Assembly (NCBI GenBank): GCA_038025085.1
Contig: CM076146.1
Location: forward strand, 12,152,001 to 12,216,000
From: Tetragonia tetragonoides
Taxonomy: Eukaryota > Streptophyta > Magnoliopsida > Caryophyllales > Aizoaceae
Length of the DNA stretch: 64,000 nt
Direction of reading: 5' to 3'
Positions 10,951-24,100 of the stretch are shown here, piece by piece. Below the pieces are notes generated by a model. The model did not search any database and was not told the origin of the DNA. It worked only from the letters and a program-made list of their open reading frames with translations. Position 1 is the stretch's first letter; the number at the start of each line of letters is the position of its first letter. Made by a program: the position numbers and the translations under genes.

Positions 10951-13900
10951 ATAGTTGATTCAGGTGCTTCCTTTCATGTCACCCCACATGGAGAATTTTT
11001 CTCAACCTACCAAAGTGGCAACTTTGGTAATGTCAAAATGGGAAACAAGGTGACCAGCAAGATCACAGGCATAGGCAGCATCGCCTTGACGACCAACACG
11101 GGATGTGAACTTGTGTTAAAAAAAGTGAGGCATGTTCCTGATATGCGCCTCAACCTGATGTCAACTGGGAAGTTAGATAACGCCGATTATGAAAACCAGT
11201 TTGGCGCGCTGGAAAATGGAAACTCACGAGAAACAACATGATCGTTGCTAGAGGTAGGAAGGAAGGTTCATTGTACTTCACTCAAGCAAAGTTAAGCAAG
11301 GGAGAAGTTAATGTTGCCCATGATAATTCGTGCTTAGAACTATGGTACAAGAGGTTCGGGCACATGAGCGAGAAGGGATTACAAATCCTCGCAAGAAAAG
11401 AGATTCTCCCGGATGTGAAAAGTAAAGTACTTGAGCCATGCACTCATTGTTTGGCTGGAAAACAACATAGAGTCTCATTTAGCAGACCTAGTCAGCCACG
11501 TAGAAGAAATCATATTCTTGATTTGGTGCATACGGATGTGTGTTCAATGATTGAAAAATCTCTTGGTGGTGCATTATATTTTGTTATATTTATTGATGAC
11601 CACTCGAGAAAGGTTTTGGTGTATCTGTTGAAAACAAAAGATCAGGTACTCGAGAATTTCAAGGAGTTCCATGCCAGGGTGGAGCGAGAGACAGGCCAAA
11701 TGCTCAAGTGTGTCCGTTCTGATAACGGTGGAAAGTATTGTGGTCCATTCGAAGCCTATTGCAAGTCTTTTGGCGTTAGACTTGAGAAAGCACCACCAAA
11801 AACACCACATCTGAATGGTGTAGCCGAGAGAATGAATCGCAAGATTGAGGAAAGAGTTCGTTGCATGCTCTCTCATGCCAAACTCCCTAAGTATTTCTGG
11901 GGAGAAATCGTCAAGACAGTCATCGACATTATCAACCATTCTCCCTCACGTCCATTGGATGGAGATATCCCAGAGGAGGTATGGATGGGAAGAAAAGTTT
12001 CCTACGACCAGTTCAAAGTATTTGGTTGTCATGCATTCGTCCACATTCCCAAGGACGAAAGGTCAAAGCTTGATTCAAATACCAAACAGCGCATCTATCT
12101 TGGCTCACCTCGAGATGAATTTGGATATCGTCTATGGGATCCTTTGAACAGAAGGATTGTTAGAAGTCGAGATGTTGTATTCTTCGAGAACCAGACCATC
12201 GAAGATACCAAGGAGCCAAAGAAGCCCAGATTTAGCATTCGGCGATACGATGACTCATCCCCTATTGTACATGATGAGTTAGAGGAATAAACAGTTGAGA
12301 ATAATGATGATGAAACTGGTGATATGCCTGATCCATATATGCCCTCAATGGAAGAAATACAAGAGTCCTCAATAGATGCTAATGATGATGAGTATGTCGA
12401 GTCCAGTGAACCAGTGGAACAACCCCAGTTGCGGAGATCTACAAGAGTGAGGATACCTTCCACCAGATATTCCTCAGATGAGTATGTGACACTCACAAAT
12501 GAGGGGGAGCCTCAAAGCTATGATGAGGCCATAAATGATCCTCAGAGAGAAGAATGGAAGAAAGCCATGCAAGAGGAGATGCAATCTTTGCATGAGAACC
12601 ACACTTACGATCTTGTCACATTACCCAAGGGAAGGCGAGCCTTGAAGAATAAATGGGTTTACAAGATCAAGGCCGGAGAAAATAATCCAAAGCCGAGATT
12701 CAAGGCCCGGATTGTTGTCAAAGGGTGCAACCAGAAGAAGGGTATTGATTTTGATGAAATATTCTCTCCAGTGGTGAAAATGTCATCTATCCGAGCAGTT
12801 CTCGGTCTAGCCGCCAGTCTAGACTGGGAGATTGAACAACTCGATGTCAAGACTGCATTTCTACATGGAGACCTAGAGGAGGAGATATACATGGACCAAC
12901 CTGACGGATATGAAGACTTTGGTAAAGAGCACTTAGTGTGTCGTCTGAAAAAGAGTCTCTACGGCTTAAAGCAAGCACCGAGGCAATGGTACAAGAAATT
13001 TGATTCTTTCATGGTTCAATATAGTTTCAAGAAGACCCACACAGATAATTGTGTCTTTGTGAAGAGATATGATAGTGGCGATTTCATCATACTTTTGCTA
13101 TATGTTGATGATATGTTGGTTGTTGGGCAAGATGAGAAGAAGATTATAGCTCTTAAAAATGCCCTAAGCAAGTCATTCGACATGAAAGATTTGGGACCAG
13201 CAAAACAAATCCTTGGAATGAAGATCACTCGAGACCGTTCCAAGAAGTTATTATGGCTATCTCAAGCATGATACATTGAGAAGGTTCTTGAAAGGTTCAA
13301 CTTGCATAAGGCTAAACCAGTCAGTGTTCCACTAGCCGGACATTTTAAGCTAAGCAAGAAGCAAAGTCCGAGAAGTGATATTGAGAAAGAAGAAATGGAA
13401 AAGATCCCTTATTCATCTGCAGTTGGCAACCTCATGTATGTTATGGTATGTACAAGACCTGATATAGCCTATGCAGTTGGTGCAGTTAGTAGATTCTTGT
13501 CTAACCCCGGAAAACCACATTGGGAAGCTGTGAATTGGTTATTTCGATATCTCCGGGGTACGACCAAAAGATGCGTATGCTTTGGTAAAGGAAAACCTGT
13601 GTTAGAGGGATATACAGATGCAGATATGGCTGGAGATGTCGATTCTAGAAAGTCGACGTCAGGGTACGTGACTACGTTTTCAGGGGGAGCTATATCTTGG
13701 CAGTCAAAGCTCCAAAAGTGTGTCGCACTTTCTACAACGGAGGCAGAGTACATTGCAGCCACAGAAGCGTGCAAGGAAATGCTATGGTTGAAAAACTTCC
13801 TCTGTGAGTTAGGACAGGAACAAGAGAGGTATGTCTTGAAGTGTGATAATCAGAGTGCTATACACTTAGCAAAAAATGCAGCCTTTCACTCTCGTACAAA

Positions 13901-14072
13901 ACATATAGATGTTCGATATCATTGTATACGAGATATGTTAGAAGAAAAGTTGTTGCAGTTAGACAAGGTACACACCGATAAAAATTGGTCGGACATAATG
14001 ACCAAGGTGATACCAACAAGGAAATTCGATGATTGTTGCAGAGGTGCCGGTGTGGTGGAGCCCCTAACTTAA
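10950..14072 (+). pseudogene. pol: Copia pol: PR-IN-RT-RNase H, broken
   Basis: Order of domains: protease WIVDSGASFHVT (about 10,950); GAG-pre-integrase with the HHCC-like CTHCLAGKQH; integrase with D (VHTDV), D (RSDNGGKY) and E (NGVAERMNR); RT with YVDDMLV near 13,100; RNase H with YTDADMAGD, STTEAEY and TKHIDVRYH. Lesions seen: a frameshift near 11,205-11,215, TAA at 12,288-12,290 and TGA at 13,269-13,271. The integrase-before-RT order defines Ty1/copia. Residues look Tork/Tnt1-like, but I would not fix the lineage without a tree. Confidence 0.9.
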
Positions 14073-14076
14073 GTCA

Positions 14077-14089
14077 GGAAGGGGGAGAT
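14077..14089 (+). other. Polypurine tract
   Basis: AGGAAGGGGGAGAT directly before the 3' LTR, the plus-strand primer of reverse transcription. Confidence 0.8.
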
Positions 14090-14792
14090 TGTTGGGGGTC
14101 CTTCCTTAATTGGTGGGCACAACAACAACACCAACAACACCAACAACAACAACAACAACAACACAACAACAACAACAACAACAACAACACATGGCTATTA
14201 CAAGTTTAAACTACCTTTGCTATTTAATGACATGGTATTCCACTATCTTCTCCGAGTGCTTTGCAGGAAGAGAAGGAGAAACACTAATTGATATCTCCTA
14301 AAATATTGTCCACATATATTGTTTGGAGAGACCATTATAAATAATGAGATTCAGAGAAAGTTTAAGTGATAGAGAAAAACAGTGACAGAAAATCCACAAG
14401 AGAAAATTTGTGAGAGAAATTCACTCTTAGAGTGAGAGCAAGAGAGAGCCACATAAAAGTGAGGAAATTTTAGATCATCGTACATTCTCAAATTCATCTT
14501 TGAGAGTTCCACCATTTTGGTGAGATAATACTTTTTTGTAATCCATCATTTGTGGGTGAGCTCATCCTTTAATTTTTCATTGGAGACGACATATTTGTAA
14601 TCCTACTATTTTATAGTGGAAGTTTTTCTGGACTCTACGTCCCGTGGTTTTTTACCTTCGTTTTTGGAGGGTTTTCCACGTAAAAATTTCGGTGTCCTCA
14701 TCTATTTATTTTTCTGCATAATTTATTTTTAGCCCATTTTAATTACACAAAAAGGGAAAAGTTATTCCGCAAATTTTCCGTTTTTCCCAACA
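14090..14792 (+). repeat. 3' LTR of copia element
   Basis: 703 bp, TG...CA, without the MITE found in the 5' LTR. A CAA-type microsatellite at about 14,119-14,189 is present here only; the 5' LTR has a short A-rich stretch in its place. Confidence 0.93.
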
Positions 14793-14797
14793 TTTCT

Positions 14798-15853
14798 GTC
14801 CTTTTATGTAGTCAGATTTAATGTATGAACCAACTGTTTAAGAGGAAAAAGTTCCTCATTGTGAGAAAATGACTTGCCAATACGGCGAGAGAAACATAAA
14901 GTAACATGGCACATTTTTAAGCGACTACTATTGCTTGTCCTGTTCTTACTAGAAGTATTAACAACGGTAAGTATATGATCTTTGAGAGGCAAGCGGTGAG
15001 AGTTAGAGCACCCTTCTCGCGAGAGTTAGCTAAATCAAGTATTGATAGGTTCAAATTTAGGTCTTTTTATTTTATTTGTGATGGGTTAAGAGGTTGGGTT
15101 TGAGTTTGAGTTCAATTTTGGGTTAGTGGTAAAACTTACCAAAAAAGATGTGAAATGATAGGAAATGACTTTTATAAACATACATTAGAGTCGGGTCATT
15201 TCAGTCCAAGTCTGCTTATGTTGAGGTTCCTCTTAGTATTGTCGGGTCGGATAAACTATTATCAGGCCTCCACTACTCAACGTGGACACTAGTGCTGTAG
15301 AAAATATACCAAGTGTACCAACGTGGTTCCTCTCAGTATTAACATGTATCTAAGAACAAATAGCATCGACAGACATAGAGTGACTAGCTAGCATATTGTG
15401 TGACTGTCTTCCAAGGTGTCATTTGTGGGCAGCATGATTAATAATGTATAAATAGAGGTCACCTTAAAAAAATCAAAGTTTCACGATTTAATTTGGGATT
15501 AGTTTTAGATTTTGATGTTGTATTGTGTATAATTTTTCAGCTGATCAGATGTTGCAGAAAAAAAAAATTCTGCAACAATCAAGCCATTTCTTCTGGCAGA
15601 AGTTGAGATCGGAGTCTTTCTTGACAAACTCCTAGAGCTAAAGTAAAATCGAACTCTCAAAAATGGATCGTCATGTTTTGAAAAGTAAGGTAAGAATGTA
15701 ACTAATGCTCAATTGCTGAATCTACTCTCTCTACATCTTTGATAAAACTTGACATCCTTATATGCATAGTTGTCAGAAATGCAATACAAGTTTCAAACAA
15801 ATTATCAATTTACAGTTGTTTACTACTTCATAGAAGTCGAAAAATGTCTCACC
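14798..15853. other. Intergenic between copia element and gene B 3' end
   Basis: No gene. The segment at about 15,410-15,690 matches the 3' flank motifs behind genes A and D (GACAAACTCCTAGAGCTAA, ATGGATCGTCATGTTTTGA), so it is the downstream flank of gene B. The part from 14,798 to about 15,400 has no recognised content. Confidence 0.5.
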
Positions 15854-16098
15854 TCACTTACAGGTGCTGGGGGCAGGGAGCCTACTACCCCATGTATCCA
15901 TCACAGAGTTTGGCGAATATGGGTGAGACTGACCATTAGGTAATAGTTTAGCACCATTACTTTCTATCACACCATTGTTTCTTGCCAACTCTGCTGCCTT
16001 CAATACTTCATAATCTGCACTATCGACTTGCTTCAAACCATCCAAGACCTCGTCCATTGATGGTCTGAATTCCCTGTCGTGTTGCAAGCATTGGAACG
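15854..16098 (-). pseudogene. LRK10L copy B, C-terminal fragment downstream of the retrotransposon
   Basis: Encodes the end of the kinase domain and tail: FQCLQHDREFRPSMDEVL, then a Ser/Pro-rich tail with SPNSVMDTWGSR, stop at 15,854. It continues directly from the fragment ending ...VAELAF at 27,588; in A, C and D these two parts are contiguous (VAELAFQCLQ). The break coincides with the SIRE-type insertion and its GAACG duplication (16,094-16,098). Confidence 0.93.
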
Positions 16099-17443
16099 TG
16101 ATAGAATACACTAGTTTAGACACAAGAAGGGGGGTTGAATTGAGTCTCCAATTTTTCGGCTAAATCTAATTTCTGGAAGGAGTGGACCAACCTAAGGAAC
16201 AGGGTTCCCTTAGTTGTTCCAATTTAGACAGTTTTATAAATGAAAAGCGTAAGAATTATAGATCAAGGGAGACACAATGTTTTTAGCGTGGAAACCATCC
16301 AAGGCTCAATTTGGATGTAAAACCACGACCTACTACTCCGTAAGATTTGAACAACTACTTGTTGTATTACTCGAGTCAATCTCTCGTACAAGCCTAACTC
16401 TAAGCTTAAGTACAAACGCACACCATACTCATGGTGCCAACAACTCACAAACTTACTCAAGTTTTGAACTTTCTCTCACTAGCTAACTCTAGCTATGAAC
16501 AACTCTCTCAAGACAAATACATGTGATTAACCTTTGAATGCTTCATGCTTAAGCTAATAAAAGGTTACAAAGATATCCTAGGCACCAACTCTTAATGAAG
16601 GAAGAGAAAATAACCAAAGGAACTTGGAATGAAGTTCTTTTGGAAAATGTATGAAAGCACGAGTTGAGTAGAGAAGAGAAGGAGTATTATAAGGGTTTTA
16701 GAAATGTTTTTCTAAATCACTTTGTGGCTTAACTCCTTAAAGAGAATCAGATGCTCATGCCCCATTTATATAGGGAGAGCCTCATGAAATTATCTTCCTT
16801 ATTTTATCAAAGCAAGTACAAGTGAATCTTTAGGAAATGTAACCTTAATGTATGCTAAAGTATTCATGTGATTTAGGAACACTAGGTGGGTTGATTTGCT
16901 TCCATAAATCAGACATACTTTTACAAACATTTGATCTCTTATGTGTTTTAACTTTTGCAAAACACAAGGCTCAATAAAAAAATTCTTGAGATTCTTTTCT
17001 TAACCAAGTTAAACACTCAACCTTTTGAATATGAAAATCTATGTTTGTGTGACAGAAAACAAAGCATGGAAGCTTTAACACGTTTTAGAAAAGGTTTGAG
17101 TAAAAGAAGGAAAACTTTTTGTTTTTGATAAAAACCCAACTCGTCTGTCAGAGGGAACGGCTGTATTGAAGGTTGTTCCCTCTGTTTCAAAACTTTCAAC
17201 TTTGCTTTTGTTCCACAAAGGTTATTTCTAATCCTTTTGTACAAAATTGCTGGTGCATACATAAAGCCTAGAATGTAAAGACCTTGCTCTCTACTCTTCA
17301 AGTCTTCATGCTTCATATTTCCACTTGGACAAGTCACTTTTTCCATGATGAGTTTCTACACATAACAACTTAATGAAGCACGATTAGTGTTAGTGCGCAT
17401 AAGCATAATTAATTTGTTAATCATCAAAATCTTGGGTTCAACA
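16099..17443 (-). repeat. 3' LTR of SIRE-type element
   Basis: 1,345 bp, bounded by TG and CA. In element orientation this is the downstream LTR; a purine tract (AAAAAGGGGAAATT, complement of 17,444-17,457) directly precedes it. The short ORFs inside are not genes. Confidence 0.93.
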
Positions 17444-17457
17444 AATTTCCCCTTTTT
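17444..17457 (-). other. Polypurine tract of SIRE-type element
   Basis: AAAAAGGGGAAATT on the minus strand, immediately before the TGTTGAACCC start of the 3' LTR. Confidence 0.75.
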
Positions 17458-17988
17458 GATGATGACAAACTAATTGTGCTTATGCTTCAATAAGATCAGT
17501 GCGCTATTAATATGAGTTTAGTTCAATACAAAACAATCATACAAGAAGGACATAATAGGCCAATAAGATCACAACCAGCATTTAGTATAAACATGATAAG
17601 AGCTAATATGAGCATTGAACTTAACATGACTAGATAAGTTTAAGCACATACATAAACTTTCCCCTTTTGTCATAATCAAAAAGTGAACGCAATATAACAC
17701 ATGAAGCATCCACAAATAACTACGACTAAGTTATGCTACATCCGCACCAACTGGGGTACTATCATACAAGAAGACTACAAACAACTAACTCAAACCAAGA
17801 GTTTAGTGATATTGGCCATCCAAAAGTAAGAAGGTAAGATAAGTTAGTTCAGCATATTATAGGCAAAATCAGATGGAAGGCAGGCGCAAAGGATGAGCAT
17901 TTCAAAAAGGATAGCAAGCCAAGATAGGAGTGAGAAGCAGGCTAGAGGACAGCAGGGGAACACCTAAGGGACCATGCACAGAAGCAGG

Positions 17989-20537
17989 TCAGGGTTGGGT
18001 GGGAGGTTGAGCAGGAGGTAAGAGCTTGCCAAGGGCAGCCATAACCGCAGCATGTTGCCTTTCCTGAGTAGCTTGAAGTTCCTCCAACTTAGAATCTACC
18101 TTATCTTCCAAAGCAACCAAGGATTCCTCAAGAATCGCAAACCGCAGATTTTGGATCATCAGAGGCATGAGAGGAAGAGTGAGGATCCATGAACCCACAT
18201 GACAGCAGGGTTTGGGAGTCCAGATAATTAGTAGTGTGAATCCCTTGAAGAGTAGTAAGAGGAATCCCCAAGTGTTGAAGCACTCTGGTCATAAGGAAGC
18301 CATAGGGAAGAAGATGGTTGGTTCTGTCCCCATTGGTACACCTCTGAATATGAGCCACAAAGAGAGAAGGGAGGTTAATGGGTAGACCTTGCCCAATGAA
18401 ATATGTCAGTGTTAGCTCTAAGTAAGTGGGCTCACCCCTCTTCTCCTTCTTAGGAAGAATACTACGCTTGACAAAGGTGAAGATAAGTTTGTGGAGGGGT
18501 GTGAGGTCACTTTTACGCACCTTTCGTGAGCCTCTCAAGGTGGTATCACCAATTAGGGTTTGGTTAATGTGGAGAGGTGTATGTGGAGCATCAAGACAGA
18601 GATACCCACCACTTAAATAAGTATCAAAACCCTTACAAGGCACACCAAAGATTTTCCCCAAGGTTACCTCATCAAACTCAAATTCATTGCCCCAGACTTG
18701 TCCATAAACAGTACCATCCAACACCTCACAGTGTTCATAAAATTCCAACACTTCCTTGGCTGCAAACTCATGAGAAGGGTCCACAAATAGAGAGTACCAG
18801 TTTTGCTTTTCAATAGCATCAAGGAAGGCAGAGCATCCAGAATGAAGGCAAAGATCAGAGAGAAGAATTTTACCAGACCGGATATCAAGTGAAGGATCTT
18901 TTGACTGAGACCCGGATAAGGAAGATTCGCCTTCGACCTTGCTCCTTTTGGAAGGAGGAGACAGCTCAACAGGAAGGGAGGTCTTTTTTCTTTTGTTGGC
19001 AGATTTTGTGGTGGATGGTTTTTTGGTGGAGGGAACAAGTGACAGGGGCTGGTCCTTAATTGAGGATGGTTTTGTGGGGGCTTTCTTTGAGGTTCCTTTC
19101 TTTTTCTTGGAAGTGGATTTGGGCTCATCATCAGGGAGGACATCAGAAGGAGGAAGGAGCTCCACAGCCTTGCTCCTAGTTACTCGAGTGGGAGTAGAAA
19201 CAGGAAGTTCAATGGAGGAGGCTGAGATGAAGGGGCAAATTTTTTCTTAGAGCCTTTCTCAGCAAGTTTGACTAATTTGCGTGAACTGGTGCGAGGAGCC
19301 AATTGGCGTGGGGAAGACCTAGTCTTCATTCTGGGCTTACGATTTCTGGCAAGAAATATGATCGGGCCATCATCCTCATCTTGAGCTTAGCATCTAGGAC
19401 GGCTTTTGAGACCTTGGGGGGGGGGGATGGAAAGTAGCCAAGAGGTTGAAAGGGGGAGTGTGGTTCCTCGTGCTCAGAATCCAGCCCATCAACCCGTCCC
19501 ATAATGAAGTCAGACTCGTGGGCTCAAGGAATGGACCACGGTCAGGAGGGGTGTTCCCTTGTGAGGCAGTTTCAACAGCAACATCCGTGCCTTGTGCAAT
19601 GTCCTTATTTGTGACTGCCTTTTCTGGGGTGGTGCCATCATTGATAGGAGGAGCAACCATGGGCTCAGTCTCCTCATTATCCCCTTCGTGGTCACAATTA
19701 ACATCACCCTCATTTACACTCTTATTTTCACTCCCAATCTCTCATTTTTTATTTTCTACATTCTGTTTTTCTTCCTCAGTCTCTCCTTTTTCTGTTTCCC
19801 CTTTTTTATTTCCAACAGAGACACCTAATTTCTTAGTGACCCGTTTTCTCATCCCCCATCTCTTTCGTTTAGGTTTTTAGGCAATTTTCGACCTAATTTC
19901 CCAGTTTTCTCAGCATCTAATTGTTTGAGAATTTGACCAATTTGTTTCACATTGTGCTTAATTTCTTCACAAAGAGGTTTCTCAGGAATATGAATTGAAG
20001 GAATTTGAGAAGGGTTTGAACTCATACCATCTTCTTTTGCCACAAAGGGCTCATTGAGATCAAAGTGATCTTCTTCTTCCTGTGATTCTTCTTCCTCCTA
20101 AGTTGATGGTGGTTGTGGGTCCACAATGGAGAGTGAGAAGGTAGCCTCATGGCAGGTTTCCTTTTGGCTTTGTATGACCGTCCCTTAGGACCACATGCAC
20201 CAGGTGATTTGCCGTGAAAGGTACGAGCACGAATTGAGGCTTTTAGAGCCATGGAGTAAGATGGAAGAGAAATTCCTAAACACCCTAAAACTTCCTTTTT
20301 CTGTCGATCCACCTCGTTGAAAAAAAGATCCAGGTCAGAAATGGAATTTGTAATTGTGGGATTTTTGTGTTTTGGATGTGATGGAAGTAAGGAGAGAAGT
20401 TTTGGAGGAGATGAAGAGGACGGTTGAGGAGATGTAGGTGGTGGTGATTGTGGTGGTGAGTTGGGTTTATTTAAAGAGGGATTGAGGAGAGGTGGAGAAT
20501 GTGGTGAGGGACACTGGGTACTTCGTGTATTAACCAT
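17989..20537 (-). pseudogene. Third ORF downstream of pol (putative plant transposon protein / env-like region), broken
   Basis: Same strand as pol and located between RNase H and the 3' LTR, the position of the env-like ORF in SIRE elements. It starts MVNTRSTQ at 20,537 with a Pro/Ser-rich N-terminus. A Lys/Ser/Pro-rich spacer follows, then a globular part at about 18,900-18,130. Motifs there: SGKILLSDLCLHSG, LEFYEHCEVLDG, GNEFEFDEVTLGKIFGVP, LTYFIGQGLPINLPSLFVAHI. That pattern matches the family I know as 'putative plant transposon protein' (Transposase_32). A coiled-coil-like tail (LEDKVDSKLEELQATQERQ) ends at 17,989. No clear membrane anchor is visible. Reading frames change near 20,030, 19,700, 19,300 and 18,170, so it is inactivated. 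The function of this ORF is not known to me. Confidence 0.7.
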
Positions 20538-21164
20538 GGTGAAGAAATGGTGTTTTGGGAGATGAAGTTGAGAGAGATGGTGGTGAGGCTGATGGTTAAT
20601 AGAGTGAGTGAGGAGAGAGAAAGAGAGATGGCGGTTGAGTGTCTTGGAAAAGGTGAGGAAATGTGGGAAGTTAAAAAAGCAATGATGGCAATGAATAACT
20701 TTGAGACAATAATGCTTTCCTCTATAAATGCCATTTAATTGTCCCTTGGTTAATAAAATAAAACACCTGTTTCCTTTAATCTGATTTTGAAGGAACGGTT
20801 ATAAGGATAGAGTGTTTAGTCAGTGATGGTAAGAGTTTAGAGGAGCCAACCATAAAAGGACACGTAAGAAGGCCAACTGATTAAGCAAGGGTGATTTAAG
20901 GTTTTGCAAAAAGTGTTGATTATATATATATCACTAAAGGAAAATAAGGGCAATATCACAAAACTTTAGTGAGTATTTCTGTTTTATAGCTTTTATAACA
21001 AAGCTTTTTAAGCTTGAAGATTGACATAGCATAATTTTCACCAGTGTATTTCATTGACTTGTCATGCGTATATGCAAAATTAATCAACATTTTTTTTAGG
21101 GGGTTGAAAATGCATGTACCTAGACTATCTTTGTCATACCAAGCTCAAGTCGTATTTTTTCAAA

Positions 21165-24100
21165 TCATTCACGACTAAGAGCTTTGGTAAAAATGTCCGC
21201 AATTTGGTTCTCCGTTTTGCAAGAATTCATTGAAATTTGGCCTTTTTCCACATTATCCCTTAGGAAATGATGTCGTATATCAATATGCTTTGTGCGTTTA
21301 TGTTGACATGGGTTCTTTGCAATACTTATGGCACTAGTATTATCACAAAAAATAGGCATGCAATTAGTGATGATACCAAAATCTCTAAGTTGTTGTTTAA
21401 TCCAAAGCAATTGTGCACAACAAGACGCCGCCGACACATATTCGGCCTCTGCAGTAGATAGTGCCACGGAGTTTTGTTTTCTTGAACCCCAAGAGATTAA
21501 ACATGACCCTAGAAAGTGTGCCATACCTGACATACTCTTTCTATCAACATGATAACCCGCATAATCCGCATCCGCATAACCAATTAAATCACAATTTGTT
21601 CCAAATGGATACCACAAGCACAAATTATCATTTTCACGCAAATATCTCAAGATACGTTTTACCGCTAGCATGTGTGACTCTCTAGGAAAAGATTGAAAAC
21701 GTGCACACAATCTGACACTAAACACAATATCGGGTCTACTAGCGGTTAGATAAAGAAGTGAGCCAATCATACCTCGGTAGGTTTTTTCATCAACCTTTTT
21801 TTGCGTTCTCATCCATGTCTAGTTTAGTTGTCGTGGGGATTGGCGTGTCCATTGGCTTTGCGTTTTCCATTCCATACTTCTTTACAAGTTTCTTGAGGTA
21901 TTTTTGTTGGTGGACCATAATACCTTCACTTGTTTGCTTGATTTGAAGTCCCAAAAAGAAGTTGAGTTCTCCCATCATACTCATCTCAAACTCACTTGTC
22001 ATCAATGTAGAAAATTCTTCACATAAACTTTTGTTAGTGGCGCCAAAAATGATATCATCAACATAAATTTGCACAACTAACAAATGTTTATCTTTTACCT
22101 TGAGAAACAAGATGTTGTCAACCTTTCCTCTCTTAAAATCATTTTCCATCAAAAATTTAGATAAGCGTTCATACCATGCTCTAGGAGCTTGTCTCAATCC
22201 GTACAACGCCTTATCCAATTTAAAAACATGATTTGTTAATTCTTGATTTTCAAAACCGGGAGGTTGTTCAACAAAAATTTCCTCTTTCAAAAAGTCGTTT
22301 AAGAAGGCACTCTTAACGTCCATTTGAAAGAGGTTAATACCCATAAAAGCTGCAAAGGCAATTAGGATACGGATAGCCTCAATACGAGCTACCGGTGCAA
22401 AGGTTTCGTCAATACCTTATTCTTGATTATAACCTTGCACAACAAGCCTAGCTTTGTTTCTTACCACTGTGCCTTGCTCGTCTAGCTTGTTTCTAAATAC
22501 TCATTTGGTTCCAATAACCATGCGGTCTGATGGTCTGGGAACCAAGTGCCAAACTTTGCTCCTCTCAAACTGATTTAGCTCTTCTTGCATAGCAGTTATC
22601 CAATCTGGATCTTCTAGAGCTTCTCGATAGTTTCTTGGCTCGATGGTAGAGAGGAACGCATAGTGAGCACAAAAGTTATTGACCGATGACCGGGTTTGCG
22701 TCCCTTTTCCAAAGTCACTAATGATTTGATGAAGAGGATGAGAGCTGTTGTGTTTCCATGGCCGGACACTTATTGGAAGTGTTGAGCCACTGGATTGAGT
22801 ACTGTCAGCTTCATTATGCTCTGAAGGAACAGATGAGGGACCAGGGTCAGCGCTGATGGTAGTTCCCCCTGTCAGTGATGCCGAAGCTTCTGTCTTAGGG
22901 GAATTATCCTTGACTGTAGGTCCCTTGCCTGTTCCTTCTGCATCAGTAGCTACTGAATCAGATCGATTTCTGACAAGTCCAATTTCAAAGTCATCATCCT
23001 GTTGGTTTCTCTCAATCAAACGGTTAGTTTCATCAAATATTATATGAACGCTTTCTTCCACACACATAGTTCTTTTTTTGTATACTTTGTAAGCTTTACT
23101 ATGTGCTGAATAACCAAGAAAGACCGCTTCATCACTCCTAGCATCAAATTTTTCTAAGTTTTCTTTCCCATTGTTATGAACAAAGCATTTACAACCGAAG
23201 GTGCGAAAGTGCATGATGCTAGGTTTTCGCCCTTTGAAGAGTTCATAGGGAGTTTTCTTGAGTATTGGTCTAATCATGCAACGATTAACAATGTAGCAAG
23301 CCGTGTTGACGGCCTCGGCCCAAAAGTTTCTAGGAAGTCCACTAGCAATAAGCATAGTTCTAGCAATGTCTTCTAGTGTTCTATTCTTTCTTTCCACCAC
23401 ACCATTTTGTTGTGGTGTCCTAGGGGCCAAGAAGTTATGATCTATGCCATTTGTGTTGCGAAATTCAACAAATTTTTCATTTTTAAATTCCGTACCATGA
23501 TCCGACCTTATGCTTATGAGTTCATCCCTAGACAATTTCTGAGTTTTCCTAATGAAGGTATCAAATGAATTGAATGTCTCATCTTTGGAAGAGAGAAACA
23601 AGGTCCAAGTGTATTAGCGTGATTAGTCATCAACTATCACAAGCACAAATCTTTTGCCGGTTCTACTAGCTACTCTCATGGGACCGCAAAGATCCATGTG
23701 AATTAGCTCAAGAGGCTTAGACGTGCTAACCAAGGTCTTAGATTTGAAGGATGACTTTACTTGTTTTCCCTTAGCGCATGCATCACAAACTTTATTATCT
23801 TTAAACTTAATGGAAGGCAAACCAACAACTAAGTCTTGAGACAATAATTTATACAGTAAAGATAAGCTAGCATGGCCTAATCTTCTATGCCAAAGTAATG
23901 CATCATCATCAAGAACACTCAAGCAAGTCATATCAATGTGGGGAAGCAAAGAAAGATATGCCTTGTAAACATTGTTGTGTCGCTTCCCTTTCAACACAAC
24001 ATCTCCGGTTTTGGTACTAACTATCATGCAACTATTTGAATTAAATTCAACCTTGTTACCGTGATCACATAGTTGGCGAAATGCTCAAAAGATTATGCTT

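Larger units (their letters stand above)
9140..14792 (+). mobile_element. Ty1/copia LTR retrotransposon, 5.65 kb, defective
   Basis: Begins TGTTGGG and ends CCCAACA, flanked by the 5-bp target duplication TTTCT (9,135-9,139 and 14,793-14,797). LTRs lie at 9,140-9,992 and 14,090-14,792; the primer site matches tRNA-iMet, and a purine tract precedes the 3' LTR. Order gag, protease, integrase, RT, RNase H identifies copia. By eye there are three in-frame stops and two frameshifts, so it is not autonomous. A hand count of about 25 LTR substitutions over about 590 aligned bases (~4%) makes it older than the SIRE-type element at 16,099. It sits about 690 bp upstream of gene A. Confidence 0.93.

Noticed and set aside
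14110..14301. Thr/Gln-repeat open frame
   Set aside because: It lies in the 3' LTR of the copia element and comes from the CAA microsatellite.
17989..20537. Virus-like envelope gene
   Set aside because: Position matches the env-like region of SIRE elements, but no signal peptide, fusion peptide or membrane anchor was seen; I keep only the neutral third-ORF call.
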